DNA of 64,000 nt from Paracoccus aminovorans (GCF_900005615.1 NZ_LN832559.1:2495001-2559000), one strand, 5' to 3'; positions 49,987 through 61,654 are shown, numbered from the stretch's first letter. Made by a program: numbers and translations. Notes: generated by a model not told the origin, from the letters alone.

Positions 49987-50832
49987 GTTCTTTGGACATT
50001 TACCTGATCCATAGGACGATTGCTGCGATGGTGACGACAGCAAGGTAATTTCTGGCGGTTTTCTCGTATCGTGTGGCGACCCTTCGGAATTGCTTGAGCC
50101 TTGAGAAGCAACATTCGATCAACTGCCGTTGTGCGTAGAGATGCCGGTCGAGCGGATACTTGCGGGCGCGCGACGGGTTGTTTGGAATAACGGCGACAGC
50201 CCCTTTCTGTGCAACCGTCTCGCGCAGGCGGTCGCTGTCATAGGCGGTGTCGGCCATGATAACCTCGGCGGGCAGGTCTGCGATCAGGGCTTCGGCCTGC
50301 GGCGCATCTCCTCGCTGCCCGGCGGTCAGGGTGAAGCGGATCGGGCAGCCAAGGCCCCGGACGGCCATGTGGAGCTTGGTGCTCAGGCCGCCACGGGATC
50401 GGCCAAGGGCCTGATCTTCAGCCCCTTTTTTGCACCGGAGGCGTGTTGATGGGCGCGGATGATGGTGCTGTCCACGATCAGGTATTCAAAGTCTGCGTCA
50501 TCCGACATCGCCGCGAATATCCGCCACCAGATCCCTTGCAGCTCCACCGGCTGAAACGGCGGAACATGCTGTTCCACGACCCGAACACGTCGGGCAGGTC
50601 GCGCCACGGCGAACCCGTCCTCACGATCCACAGAACCGCCTCGACGAACATGCGATTGTCGCGCCCGCTGATGCCGCGCGTCCGCTCATCCCCGATGATA
50701 TGCGCCGAAAGCCGGTCCCATTGCCCGTCCGACAGCACAAGCCGATCCAACACTCCCATCGCAAACCTCCATGCAACGGGAAACTTGAATCACCCCTTCA
50801 GACAAAAAGAAATCCCAAGAGTCCAAAGAACC
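49986..50832 (-). mobile_element. IS5-family (IS427-like) insertion sequence, 847 bp
   Basis: Ends are perfect 12-base inverted repeats GGTTCTTTGGAC at 49986 and its complement ending at 50832, flanked by TA on both sides (49984-49985, 50833-50834) as a 2-base target duplication. It carries a transposase in three reading frames on the minus strand. Insertion is between the sulfotransferase and cckA genes, exactly within the sulfotransferase stop codon. Confidence 0.9.
50000..50759 (-). pseudogene. IS5/IS427-type transposase, two frame shifts
   Basis: Frame 1 (50759 to about 50600) gives MGVLDRLVLSDGQWDRLSAH and WRDLPDVFGSWNSMFRRFSR. Frame 2 gives IWWRIFAAMSDDADFEYLIV, with the catalytic DSTIIRAHQHASGAKKG. 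Frame 3 gives MAVRGLGCPIRFTLTAG, MADTAYDSDRL and ECCFSRLKQFRRVATRYEK to the stop at 50000. The 2-to-3 switch occurs at A-AAA-AAG (50431-50425), a canonical -1 slippery site, so it is probably programmed. The 1-to-2 switch near 50590 has no slippery sequence and looks like loss of one G; this copy is probably inactive unless tolerated. Confidence 0.8.
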
Positions 50833-50846
50833 TAGCCGGGCGGCAT

Positions 50847-52934
50847 TCAGCGGCCCGCCCCCTCCAGCTGACGGGCGACCAGCGCCGTCAGATCCGAAAG
50901 CGAGAAAGGCTTCGCCAGGAAGGCCGAGTCCGGCACCGGCGGTCGGCCTTCGGAAAAGATGTCCTCGGCATAGCCCGACATGAAGATCACCCGCGTATCG
51001 GGCCGGTCGCGCAGGGCGGTGCGCACCCAGGACGGACCGTCCATACCGGGCATCACCACGTCGGTGACAAAGACATCGACCAGCAGGCGTTGATCGGAAA
51101 GCAGCGACAGCGCATCCTCGGCGCAGGCGGCCTCAAGCACGTTGAACCCCTGCAGCTTCAGCGCCCGGCTGGCAAAGGCGCGAACCGGCGCCTCGTCCTC
51201 GACCAGTAGCACGGTCGCCTCAAGTTCGCGCCGGGCGCGAATCGGGGCGCTGGCCGCGGGCGCGGCCGGCTCTTCGGCCGTGCCACGGTCGTGGGCGGGG
51301 AAGAACAGAGAAAAGCAGCTGCCCTCGCCCGGGGTGCTGTCGCAGAAAATATAACCGCCGGTCTGCTTGACGATACCATAGGCGGTCGACAGCCCCAGCC
51401 CGGTGCCCTCGCCCATGCGCTTGGTGGTGAAGAAGGGCTCGAAGATCTTGGCCAGATCGTCGGGGGCGATGCCGCAACCCTGATCGCGGACCTTGACGCG
51501 GACGTAGTCACCGCGCGGCAGGGTGGCGCGTCCGATGCCCGCGGGGTCCTCGAGCCGGACATTGTCGGTGCTGATGGTGATGTCGCCGCCCTCGGGCATG
51601 GCATCGCGGGCGTTCACCACCAGATTCATGATCACCTGCTCGAACTGGCGGCGGTCGGCGCGGATCATCCGCAGCGAGGGATCGTGGTCGAAGGTCAGGA
51701 CGATGCGCTCGCCCACCAGCCGGTTCAAGAGATGCGTCAGGTCCGAGAGCGTGTCGCGCAGATCCATGATCTGCGGCTTCAGGGTCTGCTTGCGGGAAAA
51801 GGCCAACAGCTGCCGAACCAGCGCCGCCGCGCGATTGGCGTTCTGACTGATCTGGTCCAGGTCGGCATAATCCGGATCGGCCTTGTCGTGGCGCAGCATC
51901 AGCAGGTCGCAATGACCGGTGATGGCCGTCAGCAGGTTGTTGAAATCATGGGCGATCCCGCCGGCAAGCTGACCGATGGCCTGCATCTTCTGACTTTGGA
52001 CGAATTGCGCCTCCAGCGTCTTCAGGGCGCTGGCGTCCGAAAGAACCGCGGTGACGTAATCGCCGCTGCCGCGGGCCAGGGTGGCCTGGACGAAACGCTC
52101 GGGTCCCTCGGCCTTGACATGCAGCACCTCCGCGCCGCCGACCGTGCGGCCGGCGCAGATGTCGCCCACCCAATCGCCCAGCTCGCGCCCCAGTCCGTCC
52201 AGCAGGACGGCCAGGCTCTGCCCCGCGATATCCGCGCCCAGCAGTTGGCAGGCGGCGGCGTTGGCGCGCAGGACGCGGGCCGAAGGGTCCAGGGTGATCA
52301 GCGCCACCGGCAGAAGGTCGAAATCCTCGCCGTCGCTGCGGGGCGCGGGCTCGGCGGGCGCCGCCGCGGGCTCGGGCGTGGCGGCCAGCCACAGCTGGAC
52401 CAGGGCACCGGCCTCGCGCGTGACCTGGAAATGGCCGAGATCGCCCAGGTCGGTGCGCAGCCGGCCACAGCGGGCCAGGCGGATGCCCAGGTCGCGCCAT
52501 TCCGCCTCCGGGTCGGCATGCCGCCGGCCCAGCAGGTCCAGCACGTAACGGCCGACCAGGTCGCCGAGGCGGTCCAGAGCCAGTTCGTTCTGGGCCAGGA
52601 TCAGTCCCTGGGGGTCGATGGCAAGCGCAGGCAGGTCATGGCCCAGGACCGCGGGCATCGTCCGGCCAAGGTCGCGCCGCACCGCGAGCCCGCGCCAGAG
52701 ATGCCGGGCCGAGATCGCGCCGCCCAGCAGATACCAGGCCGACGCCGCCGCACCGGCGACCAGCAGCGTAGCCCCGGCATCGGCTTGCTGTGGCCAGAGC
52801 GCCAGCCACAAGGCGCCGACCAGGGCCGGCAGCGCCAGGAAAGGCACCAGGATCTGCGCCGAGCGCAGGATTTCTGCCCGTTCGGAAATCATCAGCCCCC
52901 TCGCCGCCAGTCGTTTCCGCTCGGAATAGCGCAT
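50847..52934 (-). CDS. cckA: Hybrid sensor kinase CckA
   Basis: 695 residues. Two helices at about 27-65, two PAS-like regions, then the kinase: H-box AIGQLAGGIAHDFNNLLTAI, N-box LVVNARDAMPEGG, G-boxes DQGCGIAPDDL and GEGTGLGLSTAYGIV. A C-terminal receiver has its phospho-acceptor in VFVTDVVMPGMDGP. CckA feeds phosphate through ChpT to CtrA, controlling motility, cell-cycle or gene-transfer functions in alphaproteobacteria. The HDFNNLL box and the receiver tail match CckA closely. A start at the second Met (MISERAEIL) is also possible. recA lies nearby, separated by the sulfotransferase gene and the IS. Confidence 0.92.
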   Translation of the reverse strand: MRYSERKRLAARGLMISERAEILRSAQILVPFLALPALVGALWLALWPQQADAGATLLVAGAAASAWYLLGGAISARHLWRGLAVRRDLGRTMPAVLGHDLPALAIDPQGLILAQNELALDRLGDLVGRYVLDLLGRRHADPEAEWRDLGIRLARCGRLRTDLGDLGHFQVTREAGALVQLWLAATPEPAAAPAEPAPRSDGEDFDLLPVALITLDPSARVLRANAAACQLLGADIAGQSLAVLLDGLGRELGDWVGDICAGRTVGGAEVLHVKAEGPERFVQATLARGSGDYVTAVLSDASALKTLEAQFVQSQKMQAIGQLAGGIAHDFNNLLTAITGHCDLLMLRHDKADPDYADLDQISQNANRAAALVRQLLAFSRKQTLKPQIMDLRDTLSDLTHLLNRLVGERIVLTFDHDPSLRMIRADRRQFEQVIMNLVVNARDAMPEGGDITISTDNVRLEDPAGIGRATLPRGDYVRVKVRDQGCGIAPDDLAKIFEPFFTTKRMGEGTGLGLSTAYGIVKQTGGYIFCDSTPGEGSCFSLFFPAHDRGTAEEPAAPAASAPIRARRELEATVLLVEDEAPVRAFASRALKLQGFNVLEAACAEDALSLLSDQRLLVDVFVTDVVMPGMDGPSWVRTALRDRPDTRVIFMSGYAEDIFSEGRPPVPDSAFLAKPFSLSDLTALVARQLEGAGR

Positions 52935-52950
52935 GCGGGTTAACAGGGGA

Positions 52951-54102
52951 TTAACGGCGGCGCATCAGCGCCAGGAAAAACCCGTCCGAGGCCGACAGCG
53001 GCGTAAACCGCTGCTGCGCCACCGGCTGGAACGCGGGGCTGCGGGCCAGGAAGGCCGCGACTTGGGCGCCGTTCTCGGGCTCGAGCAGCGAACAGGTCAT
53101 ATAGGCCAGGTGACCGCCCGTGGCCACGAAACCCGCCGCCTGGTCGAGGATGCCGGCCTGCAGTTGCAGCAGCCGGTCTAGATCGGCGGCGGCCAGGCGC
53201 CATTTCGCATCCGGGCTGCGCCGCCAGGTGCCGCTGCCCGTACAGGGCACGTCCGCCAGAACCAGATCGAACCGTCCGGAGACCTGGCCCGGAGAGGCGA
53301 TGCCGACCTGCACCCCCGCCCGCCGGGCCCGCTCCGGCAGGTCGGCCATGCGTCGGGGATCGATGTCGTGGGCGGTGACCGGTCCCGCACCCTGCGCGGC
53401 CAGCGCAAGCGCCTTGCCACCGCCGCCGGCGCAGAAGTCCAGCAGGCTTCCCCGCGCCGGCAGCGCGGCGCAAGCCAGCTGCGGCGACAGGTCCTGCAAC
53501 TCGACCAACCCCTCGCGATAGGCCCGCGCGCTCGCCAGCTTGCGGGCGCCGCCTGTCGCGCGCAACGCCGTTGCCAGCGTCTCATGGCGCTGGACCTCGA
53601 TCCCGTCCCGCGCCAACGCGGCGATCGCCTCGGCGGGACCCGCACGGCGCAGGTTCACCCGCAGCCAGACCGGGGCACGGTCCCGCATCGCCAGTGCCAC
53701 CGGTTCCGCCTCGGCGCCCAGCGATGCTCGCCACAGCGGCAGCAGCCAGTCCGGCAGGTCCAGGGCCTCGGCAGCATCGGGCATCCGCCCGGCGCCCAGT
53801 TCGGCGGGGGACGGCGTGGCCGGGGCGTGGCCGTCGCCGGTAAAGAGCGTCGCCGGGTCGAGCCCCTCGTCCCGGCACAGGCCCAGCATCACGCCGCGCC
53901 CGGTCATCGCCCCGCCCAGCGCGGCGCGCGAGCGCAGCCGACGCAGGCTGTCGAAGACCAGGTCGCGCACGGCCGCGCGGTCGCCCGAGCCGGCGAAGCG
54001 GCTGGCGCGGGACCAGCGCAGCAGCGCGGGCTCGGCCGGTTCCCCGGCAAGAATGCGGTCCAGGATGGTGATGGCCGCGGCGATGCGGGCGGCTGGGGTC
54101 AT
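52951..54102 (-). CDS. RsmB/NOP-family 16S rRNA cytosine-5 methyltransferase
   Basis: 383 residues. A NusB-like helical N-terminal part (about 1-65) comes before the SAM domain: LLDFCAGGGGKALALAA (SAM loop), motif IV LADVPCTGSGTWRRSPDAKW, and motif VI AYMTCSLLEPENGAQV carrying the nucleophilic cysteine. RsmB methylates C967 of 16S rRNA; a close NOP2/Sun paralogue is possible because the N-terminal part is short. It starts 66 bases downstream of the transglycosylase gene. Confidence 0.85.
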   Translation of the reverse strand: MTPAARIAAAITILDRILAGEPAEPALLRWSRASRFAGSGDRAAVRDLVFDSLRRLRSRAALGGAMTGRGVMLGLCRDEGLDPATLFTGDGHAPATPSPAELGAGRMPDAAEALDLPDWLLPLWRASLGAEAEPVALAMRDRAPVWLRVNLRRAGPAEAIAALARDGIEVQRHETLATALRATGGARKLASARAYREGLVELQDLSPQLACAALPARGSLLDFCAGGGGKALALAAQGAGPVTAHDIDPRRMADLPERARRAGVQVGIASPGQVSGRFDLVLADVPCTGSGTWRRSPDAKWRLAAADLDRLLQLQAGILDQAAGFVATGGHLAYMTCSLLEPENGAQVAAFLARSPAFQPVAQQRFTPLSASDGFFLALMRRR

Positions 54103-54168
54103 GTGGCCTGCGCCCCCGGCGCGGGTGGTTGCGGAACGCCCCGCAGAAAGGCCGAGCGGCCGGAATTG

Positions 54169-55029
54169 TCAATCCCAGCCCTCACCTGCGGGATCGGGCG
54201 GGTCGACCGCGGCCGCGGCAGCCTCGGGGCCCGGCATCAGCGGTCCGCGCGAGGCCAGCAGCAGTGGCCCCCGCGTCCGCGTCAGGGTTGCGCCGCGGCC
54301 CTGGCCGATGGCCGCCAGCGAGCCGGGCGTGCCGGTGACGCCGGTGCCCAGCGGCGCACCCAGCAGCATGACCCTTTCGCGCACTTGCTTGCGCTGGCCC
54401 GAGGCGATCGAGGCAAAGCTGTTGTAGGTCTCGGGTCCGTCCCTCAGGCCCTGGAAGCCGCGCTCGCGCAGCATCTGCCGCAGCGTGTCGAAGCGCGCCA
54501 GGTATTTCTGGGCGTGGATCTGGGTGCGGGAGTGAAAGGCGCCGGCAGCCGCGCGCCAATCCCCCGTCTCGGCGTAAAGCCCGCGGACGAAACGCGCCGC
54601 GTAGCGGGCATTCTCCAGCGGGTCGAACATCTGCGCCACCGAGGAAAAATTCTCGCCATGCCAGCGATAGTTCAGCTGGAAGCAGCCGATGTCGATATTG
54701 GTGCGGCCCTGCGCTACGCGATCTTCGGCGAAGGCCACGGCGCTGGCGGGATCGTCGAACCAGGTGCCCTCGCCTTCGGCATTGGCGCTCCAGGCCCAGG
54801 GACGGGTGACGCCGTCCAGCCGCCTCCCGGTCTCGGTCAGGGTCAGCGCGCCCATGATGTCTGCCGGGACGCCTTCCTCGGCGGCCGCCTGCTGCGCCGC
54901 CCATTCGCAGACATCGGCCGAGGGCGCCGCCCGCGCCACGCCGGCCAGCAGCGCCAGCAGCACCAGGGCGCGCAGCAGAATCAATGCCAGAGCCTTTCGG
55001 GCGGAACCGCCCCGCCAATCACGGACCAA
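54169..55029 (-). CDS. Lytic transglycosylase-like protein (SLT domain)
   Basis: 286 residues. A hydrophobic signal segment ([19 protein letters not shown]) ends near ARA-APSADV. The SLT catalytic glutamate is in MGALTLTETGRRLDG, and NIDIGCFQLNYRWHGENFSS and DPLENARYAARFVRGLYAE are typical lysozyme-fold segments. It would cleave peptidoglycan in the periplasm. The C-terminal 60 residues are low complexity. The start is uncertain: TTG at 55029 is the first; it overlaps the end of the preceding gene by about 49 bases. Confidence 0.82.
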   Translation of the reverse strand: MVRDWRGGSARKALALILLRALVLLALLAGVARAAPSADVCEWAAQQAAAEEGVPADIMGALTLTETGRRLDGVTRPWAWSANAEGEGTWFDDPASAVAFAEDRVAQGRTNIDIGCFQLNYRWHGENFSSVAQMFDPLENARYAARFVRGLYAETGDWRAAAGAFHSRTQIHAQKYLARFDTLRQMLRERGFQGLRDGPETYNSFASIASGQRKQVRERVMLLGAPLGTGVTGTPGSLAAIGQGRGATLTRTRGPLLLASRGPLMPGPEAAAAAVDPPDPAGEGWD

Positions 55030-55454
55030 CGCGCCACCTCAAAGACCCGCACCCGGTAACGTCGCCCCAGCTGCGAGGTCAGTTCGCGCTCACGCTCGCT
55101 TCCCTGCAGCCGCAGCGTGAACAGCGGCATGTCCTGGAACACCTCCTGACCCAAGGCACGCCGCTGGGCCAGCAGGTCCAGGATCTCGCGACCGGTGGTG
55201 GCCCGCCACAGCGCGGCGCATTCGCCGGACAGCGCGGCACGCAGCTCGCGCGGACGCTCCTCGAGCGTCCGACACATCACCAGCAACGCGGCGCCATGGT
55301 CGTAAAAGCCGGGTGTCGCCGCGACGGTGATCTGGCGCAGCGCCTCGGACCCGGACAGCATCCCGTCAGCCCCGGCCGAGCCAGCACGACCAAGCGGGTC
55401 AGGCGTGCCGGGGCGCCCGCGGAGCAAGGGACGCGACGAATCTGGATAGGGCAT
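54981..55454 (-). CDS. Hypothetical protein upstream of the transglycosylase gene
   Basis: 157 residues from an ATG preceded by AGGAG at seven bases. It has a Gly/Pro-rich N-terminus (PLLRGRPGTPDPLGRAGSAG), then helical segments SEALRQITVAATPGFYDHG, LRAALSGECAALWRATTGR, and a basic C-terminal half ending AVPPERLWH. It has no signal peptide or membrane segment. I do not recognise a family. Its coding end overlaps the transglycosylase start, so the two are translationally linked. Codon bias fits the chromosome. Confidence 0.6.
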   Translation of the reverse strand: MPYPDSSRPLLRGRPGTPDPLGRAGSAGADGMLSGSEALRQITVAATPGFYDHGAALLVMCRTLEERPRELRAALSGECAALWRATTGREILDLLAQRRALGQEVFQDMPLFTLRLQGSERERELTSQLGRRYRVRVFEVARWSVIGGAVPPERLWH

Positions 55455-56009
55455 CTTGCGGCTCCTGCGATCGTTCCTGCGCAGGATTGCAGCAGCCCCT
55501 TAAGATAAGGTTAGGAGGCCGGGACTTTTCGCCGTCATTCGCGGGCAACCTTTGCCCTTTAGCCAGTCTCAGGACTGCCAAGATGCCCTTGAAGCCGCTT
55601 CGTTGCCGACGGTGCGCGGAGCAACGCAGACAGGCGGGATGATCAACAGGTCATTGAAAAAGGATTTTGAGCAGGCCTCATCGCGAAAATCGTTCTGTAT
55701 CCGGTGAAGATGGGCCTGAAATCCGGGCATTTCCGGCCGATTCAAGACAGATTTCCCACCCTATCACGCGGACTTTTCAGCAGCCTGTTAACGCTCCTGC
55801 CGAAGGCGGACACGGGATCCCAGGGGCGGTTTCCGAAATGCCACTTGCCCGTCGCCGCAAGCAAGATCCGTGCCTCCGCGCTCGGCGACACTGATCTGCC
55901 GGCAGAGGATGCCGGATCGCCCGGGACCTGCGCCCTGACGCCCCACGTGGACGCAGCCCCGAGATCCCCGTGGCCGTGAAATCCTCTGCGTTCAGCCCTT
56001 GCGGCCCCT
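55455..56009. other. Intergenic region with IS remnant
   Basis: About 555 bases between the unknown gene and guaB. It holds the IS remnant at 55645-55789. The rest shows no supported gene. Confidence 0.5.
55645..55789. mobile_element. Small IS-derived element with inverted ends
   Basis: AACAGG-N5-TGAAAA at the left and CTTTTCAGCAGCCTGTT at the right form imperfect inverted ends of a 145-base segment. The right end, complemented, contains ACAGGCTGCTGAAAAG, identical over 16 bases to the start of the remnant at 41348. The left 113 bases align with that remnant. This looks like a MITE-like or internally deleted IS copy. Confidence 0.55.
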
Positions 56010-57816
<1,807 letters not shown>

Positions 57817-58962
57817 ATGAAAAGGATCGTCACCGGCATCGGTGCGCTGCTGGCAAGCGCCGCGCCCGTGCTGGCCGGGGGGATCGAGCGCGCGCCGCAA
57901 TCGCTGGCGCCGCTGTTCGAGAACGGCAACTATGCCGAGCTGAGCTTCGGCGGGGTCAATCCCAGCGTGCGCGGCCACGATTATGCCCCCGGGGCCGTCG
58001 GCGGCCCCTATGCCACCGGCGACGTGGCCCAGGGCTATGGCTTCTTCGGCCTGGCCTACAAGCACCAGTTCACGCCGAACCTGTCGGGCGCGATCATCGT
58101 CGAGCAGCCCTTCGGCGCCGACATCCGCTATCAGGCGCCGCCGGACGGTTCGCTGCTGCTGGGCGGCACGCTGGTCGAGGTAAATTCGACCACCTATACC
58201 GCGCTGCTGCGCTACAAGTTCGACAACAATTTCTCGGTGCACGGCGGCATCCGCGGATCGCATGCCGACGGCCGGGTGGGGCTGAACGGCGCGGGCTATC
58301 TGACGACAGCGGGCTACAATCTCGACATCGACGGCGCCTGGGGCGTCGGCTGGGTCGCCGGCGTCGCCTACGAGATGCCCGAGATCGCGGCGCGGGTCTC
58401 GCTGACCTACAACTCGCCCATCGAGCACGACTTCGACATGACCGAGACCGGCGGCCCGTTGCCGGTGGCCTTCAAGGACAAATATACCGTCAAGACCCCG
58501 CGCAGCTGGACGCTGGAGGGCCAGACCGGCATCGCCGAGGACACGCTGCTGTTCGGCTCGATCCGCTGGGTGAAATGGTCCGAGTTCAAGGTGGACAACT
58601 TCCTGTTCCCCATCGCCACCGCCGCCGGAGAGATCCCGCTGGTCGAGGTCGAGGACACCACCACCTATACCATCGGCATCGGCCGCAAGTTCACCGAGAA
58701 CTGGTCGGGCTCGGTGTCGTTCCTCTATGAGCCGAAAGAGGGCAAGACGGTCTCGCCGCTGGCGCCGGTCAACGGCCGCAAGGCGGTGACGCTGGCCGCG
58801 ATCTATACGATGGACAACATCAAGATCACCACCGGCATCAATTACACCAAGCTGGGCGACGCCACGCTGGGCATCGGCCCCAGCGGCAACACGACCGAGG
58901 TCGCCAAGATGGACGACAGCGAAGCCTGGGGCGTCGGCGTGCGGATCGGCTATTCCTTCTGA
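57817..58962 (+). CDS. FadL/OmpP1-family outer-membrane transporter
   Basis: 381 residues. Signal peptide MKRIVTGIGALLASAAPVLA, then GGIERAPQSLAPLFENGNY, a hatch-like start, and a beta-barrel ending in aromatic VRIGYSF. Repeated amphipathic strands such as TYTIGIGRKFTENWSGSVSF and ITTGINYTKLGDATLG fit FadL, which takes up long-chain fatty acids or other hydrophobic compounds. It is shorter than E. coli FadL. A perfect terminator follows. It is divergent from guaB. Confidence 0.9.
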   Translation: MKRIVTGIGALLASAAPVLAGGIERAPQSLAPLFENGNYAELSFGGVNPSVRGHDYAPGAVGGPYATGDVAQGYGFFGLAYKHQFTPNLSGAIIVEQPFGADIRYQAPPDGSLLLGGTLVEVNSTTYTALLRYKFDNNFSVHGGIRGSHADGRVGLNGAGYLTTAGYNLDIDGAWGVGWVAGVAYEMPEIAARVSLTYNSPIEHDFDMTETGGPLPVAFKDKYTVKTPRSWTLEGQTGIAEDTLLFGSIRWVKWSEFKVDNFLFPIATAAGEIPLVEVEDTTTYTIGIGRKFTENWSGSVSFLYEPKEGKTVSPLAPVNGRKAVTLAAIYTMDNIKITTGINYTKLGDATLGIGPSGNTTEVAKMDDSEAWGVGVRIGYSF

Positions 58963-58980
58963 GGCTTGCGGAACATGACG

Positions 58981-59007
58981 AAGGCCCCGGCTGGTCCGGG
59001 GCCTTTT
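58981..59007 (+). terminator. Rho-independent terminator after the FadL-like gene
   Basis: AAGGCCCCGG-CTGGT-CCGGGGCCTT with following TT: a 10-base perfect stem. Confidence 0.88.
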
Positions 59008-59093
59008 CCTTTGCGGCCGCACCCGGACCGCGCAGCTCCGGGAAAGGCGGGCGCCGAGGAAGCGCCGGCCGGGTATTCGGAAACCGGCGAAGA

Positions 59094-60494
59094 TCAGGGC
59101 CGCAATGCCTGGACCAGCGCCGTGAAATGCTCGCCGCGTTTCTCGAAATTCGGATATTGGTCGAAACTGGCGGCGGCGGGGGCCAGCAGCACGGTCTCTC
59201 CGGGTTGGGCCTCGGCGGCGGCGCGGGCCACGGCCTGGTCCATGGTCTCGGCGATCTCATAGGGGACGGCGCCCAGTTGCAGGGCGAAGTCGCGCGCGGA
59301 ATGGCCGATCAGATAGGCCTTGACCACATGGTCGAGGAAGGGTTGCAGCGCCTCGATGCCGCCGTCCTTGCCCATGCCGCCGGCGATCCAGCGGATGTTG
59401 CGGAACGCCGTCAGCGCCTTGGCGGCGGCATCGACATTGGTGGCCTTGCTGTCGTTGACCCAGGCCACGCCGTCGATCTCGGCCACGCGCTGGCTGCGGT
59501 GCGGCAGGCCTTCGAAGCTGTGGAAGGCGCGCTCGATCTCGCGCGGGGCGAGCCCCAGGGCGCGGGTCGCGGCATAGGCAGCGCAGGCGTTCTGGTGGTT
59601 GTGTTCGCCCGGCAGGCCCTTGACCTCGCGCAGGTCGATCGAGGCGACCTGGCGGCCCTTGCGGTATTCCGAAAGGAAGCCCTTGCGGGAAAAGACCGAC
59701 CAGCCGAAGCGTTCCAGCTTTTGCCCCGAGGAGATGCGGATCACTCGGTCGTCCGAGGGCGCCATGGCAAGATGGTCGGCCAGATAGCGGCCCTCGATCT
59801 CGTCGACGCCGATCACGGCACGGTCGGGGCCGCCCTCGGCGAAGAGCCGGCGCTTGGCGGCGAAATAGCCGCCGGGGCCGCCGTGGCGGTCGAGATGGTC
59901 GGGCGAGAGATTGGTGAAGACCGCGATGTCGGGCGTCAGCGCCCGGGCCAGGTCGGTCTGGTAGCTGGAGAGCTCCAGCACCACCACCTCGCCGTCATGG
60001 GCGGGGTCGAGCGAGAGGACTCCGGTGCCGATATTGCCGCCGATCTGGGTCGGGCGGCCGGCCTCGCGCAGGATATGGTGGATCAGCGCCGTGGTGGTGG
60101 ATTTGCCGTTCGAGCCGGTGATGGCGATGACGCGCGGCGTGATGTCGTAGCTTTCCCAGTCGCGGGTGGCGAAGCTGCGGAAGAACAGGCCGATGTCGTT
60201 GTCGACCGGCACGCCGAGTTCATAGGCCTTGGCGATGACCGGGTGCGGCCTGGGATAGAGATGCGGGATGCCGGGGCTGGTGATGAGCGCGCTGACGCCG
60301 TCCCAATTCGCCTCGCGCGTCAGGTCGAGCACGGTCATGCCGTCGGCGGCGGCCTGTTCGCGGGTGTCGGCGCCGTCGTCCCAGGTGACGACATGGGCGC
60401 CGCCCTCGGTCAGGGCGGCGGCGGTGGCGCGGCCGGAGCGGCCGAGGCCGAGCACGGCGATGGTCTGGTTTTCGACGCCTTGGACGGGGATCAT
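59094..60494 (-). CDS. murD: UDP-N-acetylmuramoylalanine-D-glutamate ligase
   Basis: 466 residues. ATP-binding [19 protein letters not shown], central domain [15 protein letters not shown], and C-terminal region [19 protein letters not shown]. It adds D-glutamate to UDP-MurNAc-Ala. It is the last gene of the leftward mur block, and the next gene on its 3' side is a porin read toward it. A repeat copy and a GC hairpin lie between it and mraY. Confidence 0.97.
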   Translation of the reverse strand: MIPVQGVENQTIAVLGLGRSGRATAAALTEGGAHVVTWDDGADTREQAAADGMTVLDLTREANWDGVSALITSPGIPHLYPRPHPVIAKAYELGVPVDNDIGLFFRSFATRDWESYDITPRVIAITGSNGKSTTTALIHHILREAGRPTQIGGNIGTGVLSLDPAHDGEVVVLELSSYQTDLARALTPDIAVFTNLSPDHLDRHGGPGGYFAAKRRLFAEGGPDRAVIGVDEIEGRYLADHLAMAPSDDRVIRISSGQKLERFGWSVFSRKGFLSEYRKGRQVASIDLREVKGLPGEHNHQNACAAYAATRALGLAPREIERAFHSFEGLPHRSQRVAEIDGVAWVNDSKATNVDAAAKALTAFRNIRWIAGGMGKDGGIEALQPFLDHVVKAYLIGHSARDFALQLGAVPYEIAETMDQAVARAAAEAQPGETVLLAPAAASFDQYPNFEKRGEHFTALVQALRP

Positions 60495-60517
60495 GGTTCT
60501 GCCTTCGCTATGGAAGG

Positions 60518-60568
60518 CCGGGGGCGCTTCGCCCCCCGGACCCCCCGAGGGTATTTGTCAAACGGAAA
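60518..60568 (+). repeat. Dispersed intergenic repeat, copy 4, with hairpin
   Basis: GGGTATTTG-TCA-AACGGAAA (60549-60568) next to CCGGGGGC/GCCCCCCGG (60518-60539). Read leftward from mraY the order is repeat, CGGGGGG, hairpin, the same as the element after lpd. It lies within the mur gene block. Confidence 0.6.
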
Positions 60569-60571
60569 GGA

Positions 60572-61654
60572 TCAGCGCAGCTTGAGCGTGGCGAGGCCGA
60601 TCAGCGCGAGGATCAGGGCGATGATCCAGAAGCGGATGACGATCTGCGCCTCGCCCCAGCCCTTCTTCTCGAAATGATGGTGGATCGGGGCCATCAGGAA
60701 CACCCGCTTGCCGGTGCGCTTGAAGTAGAGCACCTGGATGATGACCGACAGCGCCTCGACCACGAAGAGGCCGCCGACGATGGCCAGCACGATCTCGTGC
60801 TTGGTGGCGACGGCGATGGCGCCGAGCGCGCCGCCCAGGGCAAGGCTGCCGGTGTCGCCCATGAACACCGCGGCGGGCGGGGCGTTGTACCAGAGGAACC
60901 CGAGGCCGCCGCCGATCAGCGCGGCGACGAAGACCGCAAGCTCGCCGGTGCCGGGCACGAAATGCACGCCGAGGTAATTGGCGAAATTGGCGTTGCCGAC
61001 CATATAGGCGATCACCGCGAAGCTGCCGGCGGCGATCATCACCGGCATGATGGCGAGCCCGTCGAGCCCGTCGGTCAGATTCACCGCATTGGCGGCGCCC
61101 AGGATCACCAGCACCGCGAAGGGAACGTAGAGCAGCCCGAGGTTGATCAGCGCATCCTTGAAGAAGGGCAGCGCCAATTCGCCGCTGAGGGCGGCCGGGT
61201 GCAGCCAGGCGGCGGCGGCTCCGGCGGCGGCGGCGATGCAGAGGCCGATCAGCAGCCGGACCTTGCCCGAGAGCCCGGCGTGGTGTTGCTTGGTGACCTT
61301 GGCGTAATCGTCGGCGAAGCCGATGGCGGCGAAGCCCAGGGTGACCAGCAGCACGATCCAGACATAGCCGTTGTCGAGCCGCGCCCAGAGCAGCGTGCCG
61401 ACCACCAGCGCGGCGAGGATCAGCAGGCCGCCCATGGTCGGGGTGCCGGCCTTGGAGAAATGGTTCTGGGGCCCGTCGTCCCGGATCGGCTGGCCCTTCT
61501 TCTGCTTGCGGCGCAGAAGGTCGATCAGCGGCCGGCCGAAGAGGAAGCCGAAGACCAGCGCGGTGAAGAAGGCGCCGCCGGCCCGGAAGGTGATGTATCT
61601 GAAAAGGTTGAAAAAATCCCCGCCGTCAGAGAGGTTCGTGAGCCAATAGAGCAT
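60572..61654 (-). CDS. mraY: Phospho-N-acetylmuramoyl-pentapeptide transferase
   Basis: 360 residues, ten membrane helices. Conserved aspartates are in [19 protein letters not shown], and the [11 protein letters not shown] and [11 protein letters not shown] motifs are present; [14 protein letters not shown] is the C-terminal loop. MraY makes lipid I from UDP-MurNAc-pentapeptide. Its start codon touches the murF stop. Confidence 0.98.
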   Translation of the reverse strand: MLYWLTNLSDGGDFFNLFRYITFRAGGAFFTALVFGFLFGRPLIDLLRRKQKKGQPIRDDGPQNHFSKAGTPTMGGLLILAALVVGTLLWARLDNGYVWIVLLVTLGFAAIGFADDYAKVTKQHHAGLSGKVRLLIGLCIAAAAGAAAAWLHPAALSGELALPFFKDALINLGLLYVPFAVLVILGAANAVNLTDGLDGLAIMPVMIAAGSFAVIAYMVGNANFANYLGVHFVPGTGELAVFVAALIGGGLGFLWYNAPPAAVFMGDTGSLALGGALGAIAVATKHEIVLAIVGGLFVVEALSVIIQVLYFKRTGKRVFLMAPIHHHFEKKGWGEAQIVIRFWIIALILALIGLATLKLR

